IMG/VR virus record: IMGVR_UViG_3300047284_000195
Location: 1 to 22,923 of that record
Reading direction: 5' to 3' (one strand)
Source: a virus
Length of the DNA stretch: 22,923 nt
Shown here one piece after another: positions 7,677 to 14,700 of the stretch (positions are counted from its first letter, which is position 1; each line of letters starts with the position of its first letter). A model generated the notes under the pieces. The model made no database searches. It worked only from the letters and a program-made list of their open reading frames with translations, and was not told where the DNA came from. A program made the position numbers and the translations under genes.

Positions 7677-8069
7677 ATGGCCACCAATCCACAATTCATT
7701 GCCACGCCACGCATCAGCCGTTGCCAGTTGCAAACGGCAAACACCGCCACCGATGGATCGGGCACCATTGCCGATTTAATTGTTGGCGCTGCAACTGGGA
7801 CAAGGATTTTGGAGATCACCGCCAAGGCGACTAACACAACAGTGTTATCACAGATCAATCTATTCTTGTATGACGGTACCCAGTGGGATTTATTTGATCA
7901 GTTTGCCGTCACTGCTGTTACTGGCAGCAACACTGTTTCATCGTACAGGTTAAATCGTGTCTATCAAAACCTGATTTTGCCGAGCGCCACTTGGAAGATC
8001 GGCGCCACGATTTCAGTGGCGCCCACGGTCGGAACTGTGCGTGTTGCCGCGTTTGGGGGTGATCTCTAA
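7677..8069 (+). CDS. Small conserved phage structural protein, function unknown
   Basis: This 130-residue protein begins MATNPQFIATPRISRCQLQT and ends VRVAAFGGDL, a pattern I recall from short proteins found beside fibre genes in diverse tailed phages. The body alternates hydrophobic and small polar residues (GTRILEITAKATNTTVLSQI then NLFLYDGTQWDLFDQFAVTA), predicting an all-beta sandwich without signal peptide or membrane segment. No catalytic motif is visible. It starts six bases after the fibre-like gene and ends two bases before the propeller gene, so the three are probably co-expressed and may form one appendage. A decoration or adaptor role is inference only. Confidence 0.72.
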   Translation: MATNPQFIATPRISRCQLQTANTATDGSGTIADLIVGAATGTRILEITAKATNTTVLSQINLFLYDGTQWDLFDQFAVTAVTGSNTVSSYRLNRVYQNLILPSATWKIGATISVAPTVGTVRVAAFGGDL

Positions 8070-8071
8070 TT

Positions 8072-9133
8072 ATGTCAGCGCCTCAGCCATTCTTATGGCC
8101 AGCTCAAGCGAGCGAGAGTGCCAATACCTGGCCAACGTTCGCTGATCCGCAAATGCCCCCAACACCAGTTTTTCCATGGGGGGGGCTGCCGAGCAACGAT
8201 TTATGTAGTAATTGGAAGACTCTCGTCACGCCTGTTGACAACAATTATACGTCAATCTGCTGGGCTTCCGGCTTTGGGATGTTTTTGGCGGTTGCCAGCA
8301 GCGGCACCGGCGGTAGGATCATGGCGTCATATGACGGGTATCGATGGTTTGTGGTGCCGACTACGGCGGATCTCAACATCAACTTTACGTCAGTTGCATT
8401 CAGTCCTGATCTTGGCATGGCGGTTGCTGTTGCCAACTCGGGCACGGGAGCCAGAGCGGCATACACATTTGATGGCTGTAACTGGTTTTTGTCCAGCACG
8501 CCGGCCGATAACGCATGGAACTCTGTTGCATGGTCGCAAACTCTGGGCATGTTTGCTGCAGTGGCAAGCACCGGCACAGGCAACAGGGTAATGACCAGCA
8601 GCGATGGGATCAACTGGGAATTACAGGTAACGAACTGGGACAACTCCTGGGTTTCTATTTGTTCGGCAGAATACCTGGGAATGTTTATTGCTGTTGCCCA
8701 GTCCGGCACCGGCAGCAGGGTGATGACCAGCAGCGATGGAGTTGACTGGATTGCCAGATTAAGCGCAGCCGATAATACATGGACAGGTGTTTGCGCGATT
8801 GAAAGCCTGCGTCGTGTGGTTGCTGTTGCTAGCACCGGCGCAGGCAACAGGGCGATGATTTCAGTAGATGGCATTTCCTGGTTTTCAAGAAGTACATCTA
8901 TTGATGCAACATGGACAGCATTGTGCCCCATTGATCAGCTTCACAGAGTAGTAGCAGTTGCCCAATCAAACGTAGGCATCAGCGACGACGGCGGCAATAC
9001 ATGGAGACGTGTCACGCCGTCAGACACCAATGATCGCACCGGCATTGCGTGGTCCCAGGAACTTGGCATCTTGGCATGCGTGTCTGACACTGGCACCAAA
9101 AACCGCGTCATGATTTCGGGAGGTGGGTTATGA
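8072..9133 (+). CDS. Predicted seven-bladed beta-propeller protein (BNR/Asp-box-like repeats)
   Basis: After a Pro-rich N-terminus (~1-45) the 353-residue protein consists of repeats of about 44 residues. Each has a strand (GMFLAVASSGTG-like), NRVMTS, then S-x-D-G-x-x-W. Repeat tryptophans fall at 48, 92, 138, 182, 226, 270 and 311, seven in all. The first (SNWKTLVTPVD) has only the outer-strand part and the last repeat (residues ~320-353) stops just before its S-x-D-G-W strand, so the ends would complete one blade together: the classic Velcro closure of a propeller ring. Asp-box propellers often bind sugars, so an adhesin role is plausible; no sialidase catalytic residues were recognised. 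It overlaps the next gene (ATGA). A run of eight G lies at 8178-8185. Confidence 0.78.
   Translation: MSAPQPFLWPAQASESANTWPTFADPQMPPTPVFPWGGLPSNDLCSNWKTLVTPVDNNYTSICWASGFGMFLAVASSGTGGRIMASYDGYRWFVVPTTADLNINFTSVAFSPDLGMAVAVANSGTGARAAYTFDGCNWFLSSTPADNAWNSVAWSQTLGMFAAVASTGTGNRVMTSSDGINWELQVTNWDNSWVSICSAEYLGMFIAVAQSGTGSRVMTSSDGVDWIARLSAADNTWTGVCAIESLRRVVAVASTGAGNRAMISVDGISWFSRSTSIDATWTALCPIDQLHRVVAVAQSNVGISDDGGNTWRRVTPSDTNDRTGIAWSQELGILACVSDTGTKNRVMISGGGL
8178..8185 (+). repeat. G8 homopolymer near the start of the propeller gene
   Basis: Eight consecutive G bases follow CCAT and encode part of P-W-G-G-L-P at residues 35-40. Gain or loss of one G would shift the frame before the first propeller strand and abolish the whole adhesin-like domain, so this is a possible slipped-strand switch or an error-prone site in sequencing. 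Confidence 0.6.
8571..8749 (+). repeat. Near-identical 47-base direct repeats in propeller blades 3 and 4
   Basis: The segment at 8571-8617 (CCGGCACAGGCAACAGGGTA onward) recurs at 8703-8749 with only a handful of substitutions. The 132-base spacing is exactly 44 codons, one blade. Other blades are more divergent, so these two probably arose by, or were homogenised by, recent recombination. Confidence 0.8.
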
Positions 9134-9405
9134 GCTATCAAGACGGTGACCGTGTTGCGCGCAGGGAAAAAAGGGGCATAAGAGCAGCTACCGTTAGCGC
9201 TTCTTATGCTGGTATTTATTTTTATATTATCTACGACGAAGGCGGCTCCGGATGGTGGCCTGAAAAGGATATTGAGCCACTGGAGCAAGCCTCAATACCT
9301 CCTCAAGCTGAAATCGCAGGACAGGAATGGACGGCCCCTGATGGCATTTTGTGGCATGTAGTGCAGGATAATGATGCTCAGCTGAGCTGGGAGATTTTTG
9401 TATGA
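9130..9405 (+). CDS. Small protein of unknown function, possibly SH3-like
   Basis: This 91-residue protein is not one I recognise. Residues 1-52 (MSYQDGDRVARREKRGIRAA, then an alternating aromatic strand GIYFYIIYDEGG, then WWPEKDIEPL) have the look of a small SH3/KOW-type barrel: a DG-V turn, a long beta hairpin and a closing W-P-x-x-D/E-I-E-P-L strand. The C-terminal half has two Trp-rich strands (QEWTAPDGILWHVV and LSWEIFV). The gene is visibly more AT-rich than its neighbours, with an A6 run at 9167-9172 and a TTTATTTTTATATTAT stretch, suggesting separate acquisition. Its ATG overlaps the propeller stop, and its own stop overlaps the mini-ORF ATG, both as ATGA, so it is translated with the cassette. 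Confidence 0.65.
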   Translation: MSYQDGDRVARREKRGIRAATVSASYAGIYFYIIYDEGGSGWWPEKDIEPLEQASIPPQAEIAGQEWTAPDGILWHVVQDNDAQLSWEIFV

Positions 9406-9479
9406 CCCACCCCCGCGCCACCGTCCGAGCTGCGGTCGTCTCCCGTCTAGCGGTTGTTGTTTCTAGCGTTCAGCCATGA
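9402..9479 (+). CDS. 25-codon coupled mini-ORF ahead of the tail terminator
   Basis: The ATG at 9402 overlaps the upstream stop as ATGA and has GGGAG at 9389-9393, eight bases ahead. The frame encodes MTHPRATVRAAVVSRLAVVV plus SSVQP and stops at a TGA that overlaps the tail terminator ATG, again as ATGA. The tail terminator has no recognisable Shine-Dalgarno of its own, so ribosomes finishing this peptide may re-initiate there. The sequence resembles the first helix of other tail terminator proteins (MTHxRxxVRxAVVxxL), so it may be a shrunken remnant of a second terminator gene kept as a leader. Whether the peptide itself has a function is unknown. Confidence 0.5.
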   Translation: MTHPRATVRAAVVSRLAVVVSSVQP

Positions 9480-9919
9480 CCCTTTACCGCGAGCAGATCA
9501 TGGCCGCCGTTGCCGGCACATTGGCCGGCACGGTGCAGGTGGGCAGCCGCATCTGGCGCAGCAGGGTCGAAGCGCTTAGCCGCGCCGAAGCACCGGCGAT
9601 CATCGTTTCGCCTGGTGTCAACCGCACCAACGAACCAGATCGCACCGGTCAGCTGAGCATGTGCAAGCTGGATCATCATCTGATGATCGCCGTTGCCGTG
9701 TATGTGCGAGGCAGCATCCCTGATCAGCTGGCGGCACCGATCGAGGAAGATGTGCACAAGAAGCTGATGGCTGATCGGTCGTTGGGTGGCCTCACGATGG
9801 ATCTGATCTATCTACGGACGACGCCAGAGATGGAGATGGCGGATGAAAACTCAGGCTTCATGGTGTGCGAGTACATGGCGACATATCGAACGGCTGTAGA
9901 AGATTTGGGGATGCCCTAG
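9476..9919 (+). CDS. Tail terminator / tail completion protein (gpU-like position)
   Basis: This 147-residue protein probably caps the finished tail tube and offers the face that joins the head. The pattern fits tail terminators of lambda-like siphophages: an N-terminal helix (LYREQIMAAVAGTLAGTVQV) followed by RIWRSRVEALSRAEAPAIIV, the central VAVYVRGSIPDQLAAPIEED, then VHKKLMADRSLGGLTMDL and a final strand CEYMATYRTAVEDLG. It precedes the tail tube gene, as in lambda (U before V). The ATG overlaps the mini-ORF stop and lacks its own ribosome site. A gpZ-type minor tail role is the main alternative; no separate gpZ-like gene was found here. Confidence 0.82.
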   Translation: MTLYREQIMAAVAGTLAGTVQVGSRIWRSRVEALSRAEAPAIIVSPGVNRTNEPDRTGQLSMCKLDHHLMIAVAVYVRGSIPDQLAAPIEEDVHKKLMADRSLGGLTMDLIYLRTTPEMEMADENSGFMVCEYMATYRTAVEDLGMP

Positions 9920-9938
9920 AATCTGAGGGTACAAGGCC

Positions 9939-10136
9939 ATGGACATGGACATTTTCGACGATGAGTTCGCCGGGATGGGCGGCACTTATGAGGTGGTGAG
10001 GGGCAAGCGCCGGCTTGTGCCCGGCAGCCGTACCCTGCCGCCTGAGCCGCAATCTGGGGTGGTGGATGAGCCCGCCGCCGAACCATCGCCCGATGCCATG
10101 GCCCCTGATCCCCTGCCCCCTGCCCCTGAGGATTGA
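9939..10136 (+). CDS. Small acidic Pro-rich protein upstream of the tail tube gene
   Basis: This 65-residue ORF lies between tail terminator and tail tube genes. It starts MDMDIFDDEFAGMGGTYEVV, continues GKRRLVPGSRT, and ends in a Pro/Ala/Glu/Asp-rich tail likely to be disordered. Small proteins with a DEFAGxGG-Y-x-V pattern occur at this place in related phages, but I know no function. A fair ribosome site (GAGGG near 9926) precedes the ATG. Its end abuts the tube gene, whose preferred ATG is six bases beyond this stop. The low complexity of the C-terminus leaves some doubt; position and start signal support it. Confidence 0.65.
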   Translation: MDMDIFDDEFAGMGGTYEVVRGKRRLVPGSRTLPPEPQSGVVDEPAAEPSPDAMAPDPLPPAPED

Positions 10137-10141
10137 CACCG

Positions 10142-11074
10142 ATGCCGTTGCTGTCTCGTAAGCGCGTCATCGCGCTAAAAACCGAAGCCACCTACGCAAC
10201 CGCGCCCACCATCGCCGCTGCCGATTGCGTGCTGGTGCGTGATCTGAACATTCAACCGGCCAACACCACCATGGTGAGCCGCGATCTGGTTCGCCCGTTT
10301 CTGGGTGCCAGCGAGCAGCTGCCCGCCAACACCCAGGTTGTCGTCACCTTCTCGGTGGAGCTGGCCGGCAGCGGCACCGCTGGCACCGCGCCGCGATATG
10401 ACGCAGCGCTGAAAGCCTGCAGCATGTCGGGCACCGTGGCTGCAGGCACCAGCGTTACATACATTCCCATCAGCACCGATCCCACTTCAATCACCATCCT
10501 CTATAACGTGGATGGTGTGCTGCATACGGTGACCGGCTGCCGTGGTTCGTTCGTGGTGAACGGCACCGTAGGCGAGATCCCAACGCTGGATTTCACCTTT
10601 ACCGGTATCTTCAACGCCGTTACCGATACCAACGCTTTAGTGCCAACCTACGGCGCTCAGGCCACACCGCTGGTGTTCAAGCTGGGCAATACCAGCGCCA
10701 TGCAGCTGCACAGCTTCGCCGGTTGCTTCCAATCCGTCAGTTTCGACCTTGGCAATACGCTGGTTTACCGTGAGCTGGTTGGCTGCTCTAAGCAGGTGAT
10801 TGTTACCGATCGCAGCTCAACCGGTACGGTGGTTCTGGAGGCGCCCACCATGGCGCAGAAGAACTACTTTACCAACATCGACGCTGGCACCACCGGGAAC
10901 CTCACCTTCCTGCATGGCACCACCGCCGGCAACCGGGTGACCCTGACCGCTCCGACCACCAGCCTTACCTCAGTGGCATACGAAGATCAGGACGGTATCC
11001 ACATGCTGAACTGCGGATACACTGCGGTTGCTGCCAGTGCGGTCACTCCTGAAGTTTCTCTCGTCTTCACCTGA
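10142..11074 (+). CDS. Major tail tube protein (gpV-like; Phage_tube_2 type)
   Basis: The 310-residue protein should polymerise as stacked hexamers to form the tail tube. Family features are the opening SRKRVIALKTEATYATAPTI, the DLVRPFLGASEQLPANTQVV block, then FSVELAGSGTAGTAPRYDAA and LKACSMSG, a pattern shared by Phage_tube_2 tail tube proteins. The C-terminal half (from ~200) is also beta-rich (FQSVSFDLGNTLVYRELVGC) and may form a second surface domain. I chose ATG 10142 rather than the in-frame TTG at 10133, because GAGG at 10128-10131 is ten bases ahead of the ATG but only one base from the TTG. The stop overlaps the chaperone ATG by one base. Confidence 0.9.
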   Translation: MPLLSRKRVIALKTEATYATAPTIAAADCVLVRDLNIQPANTTMVSRDLVRPFLGASEQLPANTQVVVTFSVELAGSGTAGTAPRYDAALKACSMSGTVAAGTSVTYIPISTDPTSITILYNVDGVLHTVTGCRGSFVVNGTVGEIPTLDFTFTGIFNAVTDTNALVPTYGAQATPLVFKLGNTSAMQLHSFAGCFQSVSFDLGNTLVYRELVGCSKQVIVTDRSSTGTVVLEAPTMAQKNYFTNIDAGTTGNLTFLHGTTAGNRVTLTAPTTSLTSVAYEDQDGIHMLNCGYTAVAASAVTPEVSLVFT

Positions 11075-11412
11075 TGTCGTTCGTTCTGGATCAGCAGCCG
11101 GCCTACCGCTGGCCGGTTGCTGTTGAGTTTCCGATTGATGGCGGCAAGTTTCAGCGCCAAACCTTTGACGCTGATCTCAAGCGCTTGTCTCAGGATCGCA
11201 TCGGCGAAATCTGGGAGCTGATCAAAACCGAAGAGCTGAACGACCGTGATCTGTGCCGCGAAATCCTGCTGGGATGGGATGGCATCACCGACGCCAAAGG
11301 TGACCCTGTGCCGTTCTCTGAGAAGGCCCGCGATCAGCTGCTAAACGTGCAACTGGTTGCCAGTGCTGTTGTTCAGGCGTGGATTGATTCGCTGGGAAAG
11401 CGGAAGCGCTGA
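11074..11412 (+). CDS. Tail assembly chaperone, G product
   Basis: This 112-residue protein sits between tail tube and tape measure genes, the place of lambda gpG, which coats the tape measure protein and recruits tube subunits. The sequence begins with a short strand region (YRWPVAVEFPIDGGKFQRQT) and is then helical (DLKRLSQDRIGEIWELIKTE), with a W-D-G-I-T-D motif and FSEKARDQLLN; this resembles gpG-like tail assembly chaperones. It ends SLGKRKR. Just before the stop lies GGGAAAG in the right phase for a -1 slip, so a minor share should extend into the T frame. TGATG coupling joins it to the tube gene. Confidence 0.88.
   Translation: MSFVLDQQPAYRWPVAVEFPIDGGKFQRQTFDADLKRLSQDRIGEIWELIKTEELNDRDLCREILLGWDGITDAKGDPVPFSEKARDQLLNVQLVASAVVQAWIDSLGKRKR
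11394..11400 (+). promoter_or_regulatory. Programmed -1 frameshift site (GGGAAAG slippery heptamer)
   Basis: In the G frame the bases read CTG GGA AAG CGG, i.e. G_GGA_AAG, the X_XXY_YYZ form and the same heptamer that lambda uses for its G-T fusion. Slipping back one base re-pairs the tRNAs on GGG AAA and continues with GCG at 11400. The G frame stops 12 bases later (TGA 11410-11412). The -1 frame is closed upstream by TGA at 11385-11387. A possible imperfect stem (AGCCGGCC at 11423-11430 with GGCC at 11438-11441 and GGCT at 11445-11448) lies 22 bases downstream; that is rather far for a stimulator. Confidence 0.85.
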
Positions 11413-11750
11413 ACCTGAGGGAAGCCGGCCGATGGTGGGCCACTGGCTGGAAGGTTGCGGATGATGGCCAGGCTGCGGCAGATGATGCGGCAGCCTTTGG
11501 CATCATCGTAGAAGATGCCACGCCAGAGCCTGAACCACAGTTCAAGGTATGGCCTGAGAACTGGGACGCGATCTGTCTATTCCTGGCCATGCAAAGCCAA
11601 TGGCGCCACAGCTACGGCGGTCTGGCTGGCTTAGACTACAGCGTGTTACCGATCGTGGGGTCTGGGTTGGGCATCCGCTGGCGTGAGCAGTTTGAGCGGT
11701 TGCAGATCATTGAGTTTGCAGCACTGGAAGCACTGGCGGAGAAACGCTGA
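11400..11750 (+). CDS. Tail assembly chaperone T extension (made only by -1 frameshift; DUF1799-like)
   Basis: A frame of 116 codons runs from the slippery site to a TGA whose last base is shared with the tape measure ATG. It has no ATG, GTG or TTG until an ATG at 11589, halfway in, so it should be read only as a G-T fusion of about 225 residues (109 + 116). Its sequence (REAGRWWATGWKV, then FKVWPENWDAICLFLAMQSQ, WRHSYGGLAGLDYSVLP, ending EFAALEALAEKR) fits the DUF1799 pattern of phage proteins at this position, equivalent to lambda T. In lambda the T part brings tube subunits to the gpG-coated tape measure. Without this frame 337 bases between G and the tape measure would look empty. Confidence 0.85.
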   Translation, partial: AEALNLREAGRWWATGWKVADDGQAAADDAAAFGIIVEDATPEPEPQFKVWPENWDAICLFLAMQSQWRHSYGGLAGLDYSVLPIVGSGLGIRWREQFERLQIIEFAALEALAEKR

Positions 11751-14700
11751 TGGCACTGAATCTGGACACCGCCATCCGGCTGACTGCTCAGGTGCAGGGT
11801 GCGAACAGCATTCGCAGCATCGCCACCAACCTGCAGCAGCTGAACAGCACCGCACAGCTCAGTGGCCGGCAGCTCGACAAGCTCTACACCGAAACCCAGC
11901 GGTTTGCCGCTGCGGCGGGCAATAGCATCAATGCAATCCGCCAGCAGCGGCAGGCACTGACGACGCTGCGCGATGCGGCGGATCCAGCGAGCAGGCGGTT
12001 TCAGCTGCTGACCCGTGATGTAGACCAGCTTGATGCACGGTTGCGGCGGCTGCAGGGCACGACGAAGGATGCCAGGTTCAGTATGCGCGAGGCGCTCGGC
12101 GGCGCCGCCGGTGCTGCAGCAATGGGCGCCGGCCCTGGCGCTGCGGTTGGTGCGCTGGGTGGGTCATTGGCTGCTGCAGGCGGCCCGGCCGGGATTGCGG
12201 CAGCGGCCGGGCTGGCGGCAACGGCTGGCCTGACGGTGCAGAGCGTTCAGAATGCCCGAGCGCTAGAAGATCAATCCCGCCGGCTGCGGGTGATGACCGA
12301 GGATTCGGCAGCACTTCAGGCTGGCATCATTGCGCTGGTGCGTGAGCAGGGTCACCTGACTAGCACGACTGAAGCAACGGCGGCAGCATACGAAATTCTG
12401 CAGGCTGGGTTCAGCAAGACTGAAGATGTAGTGGCTGTTTTGCGTGCGTCTACGTTAGGCGCAACAGCAGGCTTTACAGATGCCAGGACGGTTGCTGATG
12501 CACTGACTTCAGTGATCAATGGCTACGGTCTTAGTGCGGCGGAATCTGGGCGATTGGTTGACCAGATGAAAGCGGCAACGGATGACGGCAAGATCAGCAT
12601 GGAGCAATATGCGCAGTCAATCGGTAAAGTGGTGCCTAGTGCTGCTGCGGCAAAGATTTCTTTCAGTGAGATCAACGCGGCAATCAGTGCGCTGACTGCA
12701 CAAGGCGTACCGGTTGAATCTACGTTTGCGGGTATCAACCAGATCCTCGCCAGCGTCATTAAGCCGACTAAAGAAGCGGCAGAGTTTGCCGAAGAACTTG
12801 GGCTGCAGTTTAACTCTCAAGCGATTGCCGCAAAAGGCTTGGGCGGCTTCTTGGCAGATGTGGCGGAAAAAACTGGCATGAGCAACGAAGCATTGGGCAG
12901 GCTGTTCTCTGATATTGATGGCCGCAAGGCTGTCATTTCATTGCTAAATGATGACTTGGTAAGGTTCAATAAATCTTTGGACAATCAAGCCGACTCACTA
13001 GGCCGCACCGCAAAAGCTGCTCAGATTGCCATTGATCCGGTCAAACAGTTTGACAATACATGGAAGGATCTAACGGCAACCCTGGGCTCGCTTGTGCTGC
13101 CAACGCTTAATTCAGTGGTTCGCAGTTTGACGGATGTGCTGCAATCAGTGCTGGCAATGCCAAAAGCACTGCAGGCTTTTGGCATTGAGGTAACTAAAAA
13201 TGTAATCCCACTGGGTCGGGAGTTTGCGGCGATTGCGGAAGTTGCCAAGCGAATCCAGGAATTGCGAGGCCAGCCGGCAGCGGCGTTGCCGCCACAGCAA
13301 TATGGCCCACCAGTGCCGCCTACCCTGGCGCTCCGAGCTGCCGCCGCTGATCCCGCCCGCGCTGCCGCCGCTGCTCGTGCTACTGAAATCGCCCGCCGGC
13401 TGGCCGCTGGCGATGATGACCCCGCCAAGAAAGCAGCCAAGGAAGCAGAGAAGCAAGCCAAGCTACAGGAATCCCTTGCCGAGAAAACCGCTGATCATCA
13501 GCGGCGCATCTCCGAAGAACTGGCGCAGCGTGAGCAGCAGTTGGCGGTGCAGCGGTATCAGGATCAGATCGAAATGCAAGATACCCTCCACCGGCTGCAG
13601 ATGCAGCAGATTGAGGATGAACGGCAGGCCCGCCTGAAGCTAGCCGAGGCTCGTGTTGATGTCGCCATCGCCCAGGCGCCAGAAGATCGTCGGTGGTTGC
13701 TGGAGTTTCGCCGTGATCTGATCAACATTCATGGCGGCACCACTGAGGCCATCCTGGATCTGGAACGCAAGCTGGCGGACAAGCGGCAGCAGCTGGCCCG
13801 TGCCCAGGCCAATGTGCAACTGGCCGTGATGCAAGAGCGTGCTGAGGTGATCCGCACCGAACTGCCGGGGCAGCAGCCCACAGCCGGCGCGGCGGATGGT
13901 GGCGTGGTCAACCGCCTGCTAAGGGCTGCCCAATCCAATCTGGGACTGTTCGCCGGGCAGACGGAGCGCTGCGCAGATGCAATCCGCAAGTTGTACGACG
14001 TTGCCGGTGTTGCCATCGGCACCACAAAGAAGGCATGGGATGGCCTGGCCAGTGGCGGCCGGCTGGCGTCGAGCTTCTTCGGTTCGGACATCGGCCAGCG
14101 CGTCAACCGACAGCAGGATCTACGCCCCGGCGACCTGGTGGGATTTGAACGTACCTACGGGCGCTGGGGCCCCGGCGTGCAGACCCATGTGGGCATGTAT
14201 GCCGGCGAAGGAATGATGTTTGACCACAGCTCCAGCAGGGGGCTAGTGAAGCGTCCGCTGAGCACATTCGGCGGAAAGTTCATGTACGGGGTGCGCCCGT
14301 ATGCGCTGGGTGGGGGCGCTGCAACTCCCGCCCCTGCTGGCCCAGGCGGTGAGCTTGTAACGACCCTGCCGGCCAGTCAGGCCGGGCGTGAGGCCGCCAT
14401 GGCTGAGGTGCAGCGCACCCAGCTAGAGCTGGATGCCATCACCCGATCGCTTGAGAAGGCGCGGGGCATCATCGCCGAAACCGGCGCGGCGCAGATCACC
14501 GCCCGATCGCTGACTGAGATCGAACAGCTCAGCCAGCCGCTCGAGCAGCTGGTGAAAGCCTCCGGCGATCGGCTGGCGTTTGAGCGTGAGTACGGCGAAC
14601 TGCTGCGGACTGGTATCAATCCCCAGCTGGCCCAGGAGTTTGCAGAGATTGAGCAGATTGCTGATCGTCGGCGGGACATGCTGCAGCGGTTGGCGGGCGA

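Noticed and set aside
8118-8591. 157-codon + strand frame overlapping the propeller gene
   Set aside because: Low-quality Arg/Ala-rich translation in another frame of a gene with strong repeat structure; starts inside it with no ribosome signal.
9167-9173. A6G as a second frameshift site in the small AT-rich gene
   Set aside because: The codon phase (GAA AAA AGG) does not give the X_XXY_YYZ arrangement and no meaningful frame follows.
9402-9500. Frameshift fusing the mini-ORF to the tail terminator
   Set aside because: The two frames share only about ten bases before a TAG in the other frame, with no slippery sequence; re-initiation at ATGA explains the layout better.
10133-10141. TTG start for the tail tube gene
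   Set aside because: GAGG is only one base away; the ATG at 10142 has suitable spacing and gives the normal SRKR-type N-terminus.
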